DNA of 64,000 nt from Candidatus Avichristensenella intestinipullorum. Lineage in GTDB: Bacteria; Bacillota; Clostridia; Christensenellales; Aristaeellaceae. Shown here one piece after another: positions 53,861-63,382 of this stretch. The notes beneath the pieces were generated by a model. The model did no database searches. It had not been told where the DNA came from and was given only the letters and a program-made list of their open reading frames with translations. Each line of letters begins with the position of its first letter. Positions within the stretch are counted from its first letter, which is position 1. The position numbers were made by a program, and so were the translations under genes. The stretch is from assembly GCA_018713305.1 (NCBI GenBank), contig DVFI01000092.1, positions 29,573-93,572 on the forward strand. The letters are read 5' to 3'.

Positions 53861-54901
53861 ATGCTGTACTTTCAATGCGACTATCTGGAAGGAGCCCATG
53901 AACAGGTTTTGCGCCGGCTGGTGGAAACCAACCGGGAAAAGCTCGTCGGATACGGCGAGGACGTCTATTGCCAAAGCGCCAGGGAAAAAATCCGCGCGGC
54001 CTGCGGCGCGCCGCAGGCGGACGTGTTTTTTCTGGTAGGAGGCACGCAGACAAACGCCGTGGTCATCGATTCCATGCTCGCGCCTTACGAAGGCGTTATC
54101 AGCGCGCGCACGGGGCATATCAATATGCACGAGGCCGGGGCGATTGAGTTTACCGGGCATAAAGTGCTCTCCGTCGACCATTGCGAGGGCAAAATCGACG
54201 CCCGCACGCTTGAAAATACGCTGGAGGCGTTCTGGCAGGACGAAAGCCATGAGCACATGGTGTTCCCCGGCATGGTATATATCTCCTTTCCCACCGAATA
54301 CGGCACGCTCTACACCCTCAGGGAGCTGACCGCGCTGGCAGAGACGTGCCGCCGGTACCATATTCCGCTGTATGCCGACGGCGCGCGCCTGGGCTATGGG
54401 CTGGTCAGCCCGCGGTGCGACGTCACGCTGGAGGATATCGCGCGGCTGTGCGACGTGTTTTACATCGGAGGGACGAAGGTCGGCGCGCTGTGCGGCGAAG
54501 CGGTGGTCTTTCCCCGGGGCGACGCGCCCAGATATTTTCTGACCCGCGTCAAACGCCACGGCGCAATGCTGGCCAAGGGCAGGCTGGCGGGCGTGCAGTT
54601 CGACGCCCTGTTTACCGACGGCCTCTATTGGCGCATCAGCCGGCACGCCATGGACATGGCCCTGCGCATGCGGGAAGGGCTGGAGAAGCTGGGATATCCG
54701 CTGTTCCTGGATTCGCCGACCAACCAGCAGTTCGTCGTGCTGGAAAACGGCCAGATGGAGCGCCTGCGCGAAAAGGTGGGGTTCAGCGTGTGGGAAAAGG
54801 CGGACGCCCGGCATACGGTCGTGCGCTTTGCGACGAGCTGGGCCACTGAACCGGAGGACGTCGACGCGCTGCTGGCGCTGCTGGCGGAAGAAAAACGATA
54901 G
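53861..54901 (+). CDS. Low-specificity L-threonine aldolase / beta-eliminating lyase
   Basis: VGGTQTNAVVIDSMLAPYEGVISARTGHINMHEAGAIEFTGHKVL...LYADGARLGYGLVSP...FYIGGTKVGALCGEAVV. Confidence 0.9.
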   Translation: MLYFQCDYLEGAHEQVLRRLVETNREKLVGYGEDVYCQSAREKIRAACGAPQADVFFLVGGTQTNAVVIDSMLAPYEGVISARTGHINMHEAGAIEFTGHKVLSVDHCEGKIDARTLENTLEAFWQDESHEHMVFPGMVYISFPTEYGTLYTLRELTALAETCRRYHIPLYADGARLGYGLVSPRCDVTLEDIARLCDVFYIGGTKVGALCGEAVVFPRGDAPRYFLTRVKRHGAMLAKGRLAGVQFDALFTDGLYWRISRHAMDMALRMREGLEKLGYPLFLDSPTNQQFVVLENGQMERLREKVGFSVWEKADARHTVVRFATSWATEPEDVDALLALLAEEKR

Positions 54902-54967
54902 GTCTTTCGGGGCCTGCGCGGGAAACCGCCGCAACCGAACGGCTTTGCGGCAAAGGAGGCGAGCGGG

Positions 54968-55264
54968 ATGCCCATGGACGTGGAAAAAACGGCGCGGCTG
55001 GCGCGGCTTCGCCTGAGCGGGCCGGAGCGGCGCGCGCTGTCGGAGGAGATGGCGCGCATCATGGCGTTTGCCGACGCGCTTTCGGCGCAGGAAGCGTCAG
55101 GAGAAGAGAGGGCGGAAGAGGCGTCCGCAGGGCTTTCGGCGCTGCGGGCGGATGTGGCGGGGCCGGTATTGGCGCGCGAAGAGGCGCTGCGCGCCGCGCC
55201 GGCCCGGCGGGAAGGCTGTTTTATCGTCCCGCGCGCGCTGGCCGGGGAGGACGACGATGCATGA
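54968..55264 (+). CDS. gatC: Glu/Asp-tRNA amidotransferase subunit C
   Basis: VEKTARLARLRLSGPERRALSEEMARIMAFADAL; upstream of gatA. Confidence 0.88.
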   Translation: MPMDVEKTARLARLRLSGPERRALSEEMARIMAFADALSAQEASGEERAEEASAGLSALRADVAGPVLAREEALRAAPARREGCFIVPRALAGEDDDA

Positions 55265-56699
55265 CGTTACGGGCATGAGCATTGCGTCTTTGCAGGAAGC
55301 CATGGCGCGCGGCGAGACGAGCGCGGAGGAAATCGCGGCGGCCTTCCTGGCGCGCATCCGGGAAAAGGACGACGCCGTCGGCGCTTACCTGACCGTAACG
55401 GAGGAGGAAGCGCTGGCGCAGGCCCGGGCGGTGGACGCGCGGCGGGCGCGGGGGCTGCCGGCGGGGGCGCTCGCGGGCATCCCGGCCGCCTACAAAGACA
55501 ACCTCTGCACGCGGGGGGTGCGCACAACCTGCGCCTCGAAGCTGCTGGCCGACTACCGTCCGCCCTATGACGCCGCCGCGGTGGAACGCCTGCAGGCGGC
55601 GGGCGCGGTGATGCTGGGCAAAACCAACCTGGACGAATTCGCCATGGGCTCCAGCACGGAGCATTCGGCGCTGGGGCGCACGCGCAATCCGCGGGACCTG
55701 TCGCGCGTGCCGGGCGGCAGTTCGGGCGGTTCGGCGGCGGCCGTGGCTGCCGGGGAAGCGGCGTTTGCGCTGGGGTCGGATACCGGCGGCTCCGTCCGCC
55801 AGCCGGCGGCGCTGTGCGGCGTGGTGGGCATGCGGCCGACGTATGGCGCGGTTTCGCGCTGGGGGCTGGTCGCCTTCGCGTCCTCCATGGATGAGATTGG
55901 CCCGCTGACCCGCACGGTGGCCGATTCCGCCCGGGTGCTGGAAGCGCTCTGCGGGCATGACGTGCGGGACATGACAAGCGCACGGCGGCCGTGCGGCGGG
56001 TATGTGGAGGCGTTGGGCACGGGCGTGCGCGGGCTGTCCATCGCGCTGCCGGAGGAGATGTTCGGCGAGGGCGTCGCGCCGGAGGTGGCGGAGGCGGTGG
56101 AACGGGGCGCGCGCCTGCTGGAAAGGAAGGGCGCGCGCCTGTGCGGCGTGCGCCTGCCCGCGCTGCGATATGCGCTGCCCGCGTACTATATTCTGTCCAG
56201 CGCCGAGGCATCGAGCAACCTGGCGCGTTTTGACGGCGTGCGCTACGGCCGTCGGGCACAGGAGGCGCGGGACATGGAAGCCCTGTACGCCGCCTCCCGC
56301 AGCGAGGGGTTTGGCCCGGAAGTCAAGCGCCGCATTCTGCTGGGCACGTTCGCGCTCAGCGCGGGGGACGGCGAGGCATATTGGCGGCGGGCGCAGCGGG
56401 CGCGCGCGCAGGTGCGCGCGCAGATGCGCAGCGCGCTGGAGGCGCATGACCTGCTGCTTTCCCCCACCGCGCCTTCGGTCGCGTGGCGGGCCGGGGAGAA
56501 GGCGGACGACCCTGTGAGCATGTATCGGAGCGACCTGTGCACCGTGCCGGCGAGCCTGGCGGGCCTGCCCGCGCTGTCCATGCCCTGCGGCACGGGAAAA
56601 GACGGCCTGCCGGTGGGCCTGCAGCTGATGGGCCGCGCGTTTGCGGAAGGAACCATATACCGGGCCGCGCAGGCGCTGGAGGAGGCGATGGCGGAATGA
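55257..56699 (+). CDS. gatA: Glu/Asp-tRNA amidotransferase subunit A
   Basis: AAYKDNLCTRGVRTTCASKLLADYRPPYDAAAVERL...GGSSGGSAAAVAAGEAAFALGSDTGGSVRQPA. Confidence 0.96.
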   Translation: MHDVTGMSIASLQEAMARGETSAEEIAAAFLARIREKDDAVGAYLTVTEEEALAQARAVDARRARGLPAGALAGIPAAYKDNLCTRGVRTTCASKLLADYRPPYDAAAVERLQAAGAVMLGKTNLDEFAMGSSTEHSALGRTRNPRDLSRVPGGSSGGSAAAVAAGEAAFALGSDTGGSVRQPAALCGVVGMRPTYGAVSRWGLVAFASSMDEIGPLTRTVADSARVLEALCGHDVRDMTSARRPCGGYVEALGTGVRGLSIALPEEMFGEGVAPEVAEAVERGARLLERKGARLCGVRLPALRYALPAYYILSSAEASSNLARFDGVRYGRRAQEARDMEALYAASRSEGFGPEVKRRILLGTFALSAGDGEAYWRRAQRARAQVRAQMRSALEAHDLLLSPTAPSVAWRAGEKADDPVSMYRSDLCTVPASLAGLPALSMPCGTGKDGLPVGLQLMGRAFAEGTIYRAAQALEEAMAE

Positions 56700-58141
56700 A
56701 GCAGACGGCCGCTGCGGAGCAGGCGTATGAAATGGTCGCGGGGCTGGAGGTGCACGTGGAGCTGAAAACCCGAACCAAGATGTTCTGCGGCTGTCCCAAC
56801 GCGTTTGACGCGCCGCCCAATACGAATGTCTGCCCGGTCTGCCTGGGGCTGCCGGGCGCGCTGCCCGCGCTCAACCGCGAGGCCGTGGTATATGCCGTGC
56901 GCGCGGGACTGGCGCTGCATTGCGAAATCGCGCGGGATTCGGCGTTTGCGCGCAAGCACTATTTTTATCCGGACCTCCCCAAGGCCTACCAGATTTCCCA
57001 GCATGAACAGCCGCTGTGCACGGGGGGCTGGCTGGATATCCGGACGGAGGCGGGCGAAAAGCGCATCCGTATTGCCCGACTCCATATGGAGGAGGACGCG
57101 GGCAAGCTCCTGCATGGCGGAGAAGATACGCGCATTGACCTGAACCGCTGCGGCGTGCCGCTGGTGGAAATCGTCACCGAGCCGGACTTCCGCACGGCGG
57201 CGGAGGCGCGCGCGTTTCTGCACGGGCTGCGCGCCGTGCTGCTGTGCATCGGGGTGTCGGATTGCCGGATGAACGAAGGCTCCATGCGCTGCGATGTGAA
57301 TCTTTCCGTGCGCCCGGCCGGCCGGTCGGCCCTGGGCGTGCGCACGGAAATGAAAAACATCAACTCCATCGCCTTTGCCGGCAAGGCCATGGACAGCGAG
57401 TTTCGCCGCCAGGCGGCCCTGCTGCGCGCGGGCGGCGCGGTACGGCGGCAGACGCGGCGCTTTGACCCGGCCAGCGGACAGACGGTGCTGATGCGCGAAA
57501 AGGAAAGCGAGGACGATTACCGTTTCTTTCCCGAGCCGGATTTGCCGCCCCTGCGCCTGGAGCGCGCGGATATCGAGGCCATTCGCGCCGGCATGCCCGA
57601 GCTGCCGGAGGAAAAAAAGCGCCGCTATGTCCGGACCCTGGGCCTGACGGAGAGCGACGCGGACATCCTCTCCGCGCAGCCGGCGCTGGGCGCGGCGTTT
57701 GACCTGGCCCGGACGCGCTGCCGCGAGCCGGCGCGGCTGGCCAATCTGCTGGTGCAGGAGGTCTCGCGCTTTGCGGACGAGGAGGCGCAGCCCTTTTCGC
57801 CGGAGGATTTGGCGGCGCTTTCCGACCTGCTGAGCGGCGAAACCCTGCATATGGGTTCGGCGCGCCGCGTGCTGGAGCACATGCAAAAAACGGGGGCGTC
57901 TCCCGCGGAGGCGGTGGACGCGCTGGAGCTGTCGCTGCTGAGCGACCGCGCCGCGCTGGACGCAGTCGTGCGCGGGATTGTGCGGGACAACGAGGCGCTG
58001 GCGCAGCGGTATCGGAGCGGCAAGGCGCGCGCCTTTCAGGCCATCATGGGCAAAATCATGCAGGCCACGAAGGGACGGGCCCATCCGGCCATCGCCGCCC
58101 GGCTCCTGGAAGAGGTCCTGCGGGAGCCGGACGGCCCGTAA
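56696..58141 (+). CDS. gatB: Glu/Asp-tRNA amidotransferase subunit B
   Basis: YEMVAGLEVHVELKTRTKMFCGCPNAFDAPPNTNVCPVCLGLPGALPALN. Confidence 0.96.
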   Translation: MKQTAAAEQAYEMVAGLEVHVELKTRTKMFCGCPNAFDAPPNTNVCPVCLGLPGALPALNREAVVYAVRAGLALHCEIARDSAFARKHYFYPDLPKAYQISQHEQPLCTGGWLDIRTEAGEKRIRIARLHMEEDAGKLLHGGEDTRIDLNRCGVPLVEIVTEPDFRTAAEARAFLHGLRAVLLCIGVSDCRMNEGSMRCDVNLSVRPAGRSALGVRTEMKNINSIAFAGKAMDSEFRRQAALLRAGGAVRRQTRRFDPASGQTVLMREKESEDDYRFFPEPDLPPLRLERADIEAIRAGMPELPEEKKRRYVRTLGLTESDADILSAQPALGAAFDLARTRCREPARLANLLVQEVSRFADEEAQPFSPEDLAALSDLLSGETLHMGSARRVLEHMQKTGASPAEAVDALELSLLSDRAALDAVVRGIVRDNEALAQRYRSGKARAFQAIMGKIMQATKGRAHPAIAARLLEEVLREPDGP

Positions 58142-58171
58142 AGGACGCCGTATTTCGGCGGGGGAGGGGGA

Positions 58172-59380
58172 CTACCGCGCCCGGACGATCTCGCGAAGAA
58201 TTTCGACAATCACGTCCATGGCCTGCACGGACGCGAACTCATGCCGGCCGTGCGCGTTGGCGCCGCCGGTGCACAGGTTCGGACAGGGCAGCCCCATGAA
58301 GGACAGCCGCGCGCCGTCGGTACCGCCGCGGATGGGCAGGCGCAGCGGCGTCACGCCCAGGGAGCGCATGGCCGCCTCCGCGCGCTCGACGATATGCATG
58401 TGGGGGAGCAGTTTTTCTTTCATGTTGTAGTAGGAATCCTGGATTTCCACCTCCACAACGCCCTGGCCGTACTGTTCGTTGAGGAAACGCCCGCAGGCGA
58501 GCATGCGCGCCTTGCGCGCTTCGAATTTTTCCCGGTCATGGTCGCGGAGGATGTAGCGCATCTGCGTGGTTTCCACGCATCCGGTGAAATCGCCGAGGTG
58601 ATAGAACCCTTCGTACCCTTCCGTGTGCGAAGGGCTTTCGTGCTGGGGCAGCAGGGCATGGTACTGCATGGCCAGGAGGATGGCGTTGCGCATTTTGTCC
58701 TTGGCCGAGCCCGGATGGATGTCCACGCCGTGCACCGTCACCTTCGCGCTGGCCGCATTGAAGTTTTCAAACTCGATTTCGCCCAGCCTGCCGCCGTCCA
58801 CCGTATAGGCAAAATCCGCGCCAAAGCCGTCCACGTCGAACAGGTCCGCGCCCCGGCCGATTTCCTCGTCGGGGGTAAAGGCGACGCAGAGCTTTCCGTG
58901 CCGGACGGACGGGTCGTCGCGCAGCGCTTCCAGCAGCGTCATAATCTCCGCAATGCCCGCCTTGTCGTCCGCGCCCAGCAGCGTGCGCCCGTCGGTGACG
59001 ATGAGGTCCTGCCCCACATAGTCCGCCAGGCCGGGAAACTGTTCGGGCCGCAGCGCTTCGCCCGTTTCCTCGTCGAGCACCAGCGTGCCGCCGTCATAGC
59101 GCGCAATCCGGGGACGCATCGGCTGGCAGGGCACGCCGTCTACGGTATCCATGTGCGCAATCAGGCCGATGGCGGGCTGCCCTTCGGCGTTGGCGGGCAC
59201 GCTGGCGTATACATAGCCATGCTCGTCCATCCGCGCATCCTGCGCGCCCAGCGCGCGAAGCTCCTCCACCAGCGCCTGCCCGAACACCCGCTGTCCCTCG
59301 GTGCTGGGGCAGCAGGCGTTTTTCTCGTCCGAGGCGGTGTCAAACTGCACATACCGCAAAAGCCGTTCGTATGCCCGCAT
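58172..59380 (-). CDS. pepT: Peptidase T
   Basis: MRAYERLLRYVQFDTASDEKNACCPSTEGQ...IGLIAHMDTVDGVP...LLGADDKAGIAEIMTLLE. Confidence 0.95.
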   Translation of the reverse strand: MRAYERLLRYVQFDTASDEKNACCPSTEGQRVFGQALVEELRALGAQDARMDEHGYVYASVPANAEGQPAIGLIAHMDTVDGVPCQPMRPRIARYDGGTLVLDEETGEALRPEQFPGLADYVGQDLIVTDGRTLLGADDKAGIAEIMTLLEALRDDPSVRHGKLCVAFTPDEEIGRGADLFDVDGFGADFAYTVDGGRLGEIEFENFNAASAKVTVHGVDIHPGSAKDKMRNAILLAMQYHALLPQHESPSHTEGYEGFYHLGDFTGCVETTQMRYILRDHDREKFEARKARMLACGRFLNEQYGQGVVEVEIQDSYYNMKEKLLPHMHIVERAEAAMRSLGVTPLRLPIRGGTDGARLSFMGLPCPNLCTGGANAHGRHEFASVQAMDVIVEILREIVRAR

Positions 59381-59445
59381 GCAAGTTCCTTCCCTTCCGT
59401 TCGTTTTTCTGTATTGTGGCACAACCGGGGCCGTCGTGCAAGCGC

Positions 59446-59474
59446 TTGACAGGCCCGCGCGGCGACGGTACACT
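59446..59474 (+). promoter_or_regulatory. sigma-70/A-type promoter for M20 amidohydrolase
   Basis: TTGACA - 17 bp - TACACT. Confidence 0.7.
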
Positions 59475-59496
59475 GTGCGCAAAGGAGGATGAGACG

Positions 59497-60723
59497 ATGG
59501 ACGCCATGGAACGGTTCATCCTGGAGGTTTTGCAGCAGCAGCGCGACAGAATCGTGGCGTTTGCGCGGGACATTTACCGCCATCCGGAGCTTTCCGACCA
59601 GGAGCATCGGACGGCGCAGACCGTGGCGCAGGCGTTTTCTTCGCTGGGCCTGCGGGTGCAGACGGGCCTTTCCGGAACGGGCGTGGCGGCCCGGCTGGGC
59701 GGCGGACGCCGCTGCGTGGCGCTCCTGGGCGAGCTGGACGCCATCCGCTGTCCCGACCATCCGGACGCCGATCCCGTGACGGGCGCGGCGCACGCCTGCG
59801 GGCACCATGCGCAGCTGGCGGCCCTGTACGGCGCGGCGCTGGCGTTGACGCAGCCGGCGGTGCGGGAAGCGCTGGGCGGAGAGGCGCTGTTTTTTGCGGT
59901 GCCTGCGGAGGAAAAGTACGGCGGCAAATGCCGCCTGCTGCGCGAAGGCGCCTTTGACGGGGTGGATGCGGCGGTGACGCACCATGTGCATTATGTGCCG
60001 GAACGCGCCAAGCTCCTGCTGGGCAGCATGCCCAACAACGGCGTGCGTTTCAGCCGCGTGCGCGTCACAGGCCGCGCGGCCCATGCGGCGGGCGCGCCCC
60101 ATGAGGGCGTCAACGCGCTGTCCGCGACTACGCTTGCGCTTTCGGCCATCGGGCTGCAGCGGGAAACGTACCGGGACGAGGACGGCGTGCGCGTTCACGG
60201 CATCATCACGCGAGGGGGAGACGCGGCCAACGTCGTGCCCGCGCAGGTGGAGCTGGACATGATGGTGCGCGCAAAAAACCGCAGGGCGCTGGAGGACGCC
60301 TGGGAAAAGACGTGCCGCGCGTTTTCCGCAGGCGCGCTGGCGATGGACGCCTCCGTGCAGATGGAGCCGCTGTTTGCCTACGCGCCCATGCGCTACCGGG
60401 CCGCGACGGCCTGGCAGAAGGAAATCGCGGCCCTGCTCCTGCCGCCCGGCGACATCGCCGAGGTCACGCCCGCCCATTTCAACCCCACCTCCACGGACGT
60501 GGGCGACCTGAGCGAGCGCATGCCGGTGTATAATTTTACCACCGGCGGCTTTGAGGGCGCGCTGCACAGCGCGGCGTTCCGCATGGTTGACGAGGATACG
60601 GCGCTGCTGCTCCCCGCCCGGATGATGGCGCTGTCCGCCTGGCGATTGCTGCGCCAGGGCGCCCGGGCGCTGGAGGAGGCATCGCAGGGCCTCCAGGACG
60701 GCGCAATGGCGCGGGAAACGTAA
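59497..60723 (+). CDS. M20-family amidohydrolase
   Basis: FARDIYRHPELSDQEHRTAQTVAQAF...GAAHACGHHAQLAALYGAALAL. Confidence 0.92.
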   Translation: MDAMERFILEVLQQQRDRIVAFARDIYRHPELSDQEHRTAQTVAQAFSSLGLRVQTGLSGTGVAARLGGGRRCVALLGELDAIRCPDHPDADPVTGAAHACGHHAQLAALYGAALALTQPAVREALGGEALFFAVPAEEKYGGKCRLLREGAFDGVDAAVTHHVHYVPERAKLLLGSMPNNGVRFSRVRVTGRAAHAAGAPHEGVNALSATTLALSAIGLQRETYRDEDGVRVHGIITRGGDAANVVPAQVELDMMVRAKNRRALEDAWEKTCRAFSAGALAMDASVQMEPLFAYAPMRYRAATAWQKEIAALLLPPGDIAEVTPAHFNPTSTDVGDLSERMPVYNFTTGGFEGALHSAAFRMVDEDTALLLPARMMALSAWRLLRQGARALEEASQGLQDGAMARET

Positions 60724-60809
60724 GAAAATCCCAAAAAGGAGAAGATTCTGCAATCTTTTCGGGGCGTTTCGGGCGTATACTAGCGCCAGAAAGACAGGAG
60801 GGGAATACC

Positions 60810-61445
60810 ATGGCCATTTTGGACGAAATCTCCGCCTATTTGCAGCAGGGCCGCATGCCCAAAGTCAAGGAGCTGGTGCAGCAGGCGCTGGATGCCGGGG
60901 AAAACCCGCGGGATATCCTGGAAAAGGGCCTGCTCAGCGGCATGAACGTCGTGGGCGAGAAATTCAAGAAAAACGAAGTGTTCGTGCCGGAAGTGCTGGT
61001 GGCGGCGCGCGCGATGAACGGAGGCCTGGCGGTGCTCAAGCCCCATCTGATGGAAGGCATGTCCGCCAACCGGGGCGTGGCCGTGCTGGGCACGGTCAAG
61101 GGCGACCTGCACGACATCGGCAAAAACCTGGTGAAGATTATGCTGGAAGGCAAGGGGCTGACCGTCATTGACCTGGGCGTGGACGTGCCGGCAGAGCGCT
61201 TTATTCAGACGGCGGTCGAGCAAAACGCCGACCTGATTTGCTGCTCCGCGCTGTTGACCACCACCATGAACGAGATGCAGAACGTGGTGGAGGCGGCCGC
61301 GCGCGAAGGGATTCGGGATAAGGTGCGCATCATGGTCGGCGGCGCGCCCGTTACCCAGGCGTTCTGCGAGTCCATCGGCGCGGACTGCTATACGCCGGAC
61401 GCCGCCTCCTGCGCCGACGCGGCGGCTGCCTACTGCGCGGGCTGA
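60810..61445 (+). CDS. Corrinoid (B12-binding) methyltransferase-associated protein
   Basis: GTVKGDLHDIGKNLVKIMLEGKGLTVIDLGVDVPAERF (DxHxxG) and GGAPVTQAFCESIGADCYTPDA. Confidence 0.93.
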   Translation: MAILDEISAYLQQGRMPKVKELVQQALDAGENPRDILEKGLLSGMNVVGEKFKKNEVFVPEVLVAARAMNGGLAVLKPHLMEGMSANRGVAVLGTVKGDLHDIGKNLVKIMLEGKGLTVIDLGVDVPAERFIQTAVEQNADLICCSALLTTTMNEMQNVVEAAAREGIRDKVRIMVGGAPVTQAFCESIGADCYTPDAASCADAAAAYCAG

Positions 61446-61468
61446 CACGCCCGGACGCCGAAAAGAAA

Positions 61469-61516
61469 GGCCGCATCCGGCAGCGCGCTTCCTTCCCCCG
61501 CGCGCCCGGATGCGGC
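61469..61516. terminator. Hairpin between the convergent corrinoid and APH-like genes
   Basis: GCCGCATCCGG...CCGGATGCGGC. Confidence 0.5.
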
Positions 61517-61588
61517 CCCTGTCGTCGGACCTGTTGCCGCAAACGCCGGTTTTCCGCAGGGCATCGCCCCGCGCTTTTCCCCCAACCG

Positions 61589-62377
61589 CTATCCAAAGAC
61601 TTCCGCGGCGGCGACAATTTTGAGCATGCCCGCGTCCGCCCTGTCCCGGCCGTATGCGTCCAGGAAGCGGTCGCGGTACCGGTCGGTTTTGAGGTTGAAC
61701 CATAGCGTCCAGGCCCCCCAGAAAAGGTCGATGTGCCTGTCGCCGACACCGCCGCCGCCAAGGTCGATAAAGCCGGAGAGCCGCCAGTTGTCAAGCAGAA
61801 TATTGGGCAGACAATAATCGCCGTGAAGCAGAACCCGGCTTTGCAAAGCGCCCTTCCCTTCGGCCAGCACGGCATGCGCTTCCTGCGCCGAGCGGTAGCC
61901 GAAGCTGTCGGGAAACGCCGAGGTATCATAGCAGCCCGTGCGGTAATGCGTCTCGGCCGTTTCCAGATATTCCGCCGTTCTCTCCGGCGCCGGGCAGCCG
62001 GTAAAGTCCGTCTCGTGCAGCCTTCGCAATTCGTGCGCAATCGTATCGCACAGGCGCTTCGGCTCTGCAAGATACGCTTCGCTGACGCAGTCCTCTCCGG
62101 CCATGGCGGCGGTTACGAGCCAGTCGCGGTCGTCGTCGGAAACATACGCCAGCACCTCCGGGCCCAGCCCCTTGCCGTGGAAATACGCCGTCATCGCGGC
62201 TTCTTTTTCCAGCGTTCCCCTGTCCGCGCATTTTACATAGCGCCCATTTTCCTTCTTGAGATAATAGACCCTTGCCTCGGGCGAGCAGGAGCTGTCGTAC
62301 ACCGCCGCTCCTGCGGCGTACCGCCGCACCTCGGGCGGCGCCGTGTCGGGGAATTGGGGCAACAGCGTTTTTTTCAT
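61589..62377 (-). CDS. APH(3')-like aminoglycoside phosphotransferase family protein
   Basis: VLLHGDYCLPNILLDNWRLSGFIDLGGGGVGDRHIDLFWGAWTL; Brenner and metal-binding motifs. Confidence 0.85.
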   Translation of the reverse strand: MKKTLLPQFPDTAPPEVRRYAAGAAVYDSSCSPEARVYYLKKENGRYVKCADRGTLEKEAAMTAYFHGKGLGPEVLAYVSDDDRDWLVTAAMAGEDCVSEAYLAEPKRLCDTIAHELRRLHETDFTGCPAPERTAEYLETAETHYRTGCYDTSAFPDSFGYRSAQEAHAVLAEGKGALQSRVLLHGDYCLPNILLDNWRLSGFIDLGGGGVGDRHIDLFWGAWTLWFNLKTDRYRDRFLDAYGRDRADAGMLKIVAAAEVFG

Positions 62378-62587
62378 GACGTACCTCCTTGGGAAAAACA
62401 TGGCGGCGCAGGCGCATTGCGTCATGGATATCGCCGCGGACGCGCCGCGACGGAACGGGAACTGCATGGCGCCATGCCGCGCTGCCGGCCCGGCCTTTAT
62501 CAGCAAACGCCGCGGCCGCGGCGGCCGGGAAAGCGGTACAGGAGCGCCGGAACCCTGTATCCGCCTGGGGCCTGTGCCGAATTTCTG

Positions 62588-63382
62588 TCAGCCGGTTTTC
62601 CTTTCTCCATCCACCGCATTCGCCTTTTCCACAAAGTCGGCGGGCTTTACCGTCATTTCCGCCCAGGCAGGCAAAAACCCGCTTTTCACGGCATTTCTGG
62701 CGGATGGGATGTTCGACCACGCGCAGCAGTAAAACGGTACCTTGCCGTGCGCTAAAACCTCCACGGCCAACCGGCTCGTAAGCGCCGAGGCGACCCCTTG
62801 CCGCCTGTATTCGGGCAAAACATCGACTCCTATCTGCCACATGGTTTCACAATCTGCAGAGCAACCGGCCAGCCCTATCAGCCTGCCGCCGTCGTATGCG
62901 CCAACGCCGAGCACATCCAGCTCCTTTCTGTCGGCGCAAAGAGCGTTGCGCCACGCTTTTGTATAGAGAGGTTCAAAATCTTTGGGGTGCAGAAGCCTTG
63001 TTTCATAGCGGCAGTCAAGCCGCGTAAGCTTACGCACATCGGGCAGGAAATAATAGGCCATAAAGCAAACCTTTTGCCCGAAGCGTGCAAGCTTTTCATT
63101 CAGCCAGAGACAATTTGGCGTTTCAAACAGATGATAATGGTCATATCTCTTCACATATTCAGCTGCTATCTCCTTAACATCAGGTTTTGCGGCGGCAACA
63201 ACATTGCTGCCGTATGACACAAAATGGCAGGCAATGGGCTCCTGATAATACACCCTTGCTTTTTTGCCCAAACAAAAATCCGTCACCACCGATTCGGATT
63301 TTAGAAAGTCATCCGCGCTGCAGCCCATATCCGCTGCCGACTGTTCCCGTGCCGTGCGGTGTATTTGCTCGTTATGGAACAT
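62588..63382 (-). CDS. GNAT N-acetyltransferase
   Basis: IGVDVLPEYRRQGVASALTSRLAVEVLAHGKVPFYCCAWSNIPSARNAVKSGFLPAW. Confidence 0.88.
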   Translation of the reverse strand: MFHNEQIHRTAREQSAADMGCSADDFLKSESVVTDFCLGKKARVYYQEPIACHFVSYGSNVVAAAKPDVKEIAAEYVKRYDHYHLFETPNCLWLNEKLARFGQKVCFMAYYFLPDVRKLTRLDCRYETRLLHPKDFEPLYTKAWRNALCADRKELDVLGVGAYDGGRLIGLAGCSADCETMWQIGVDVLPEYRRQGVASALTSRLAVEVLAHGKVPFYCCAWSNIPSARNAVKSGFLPAWAEMTVKPADFVEKANAVDGERKTG

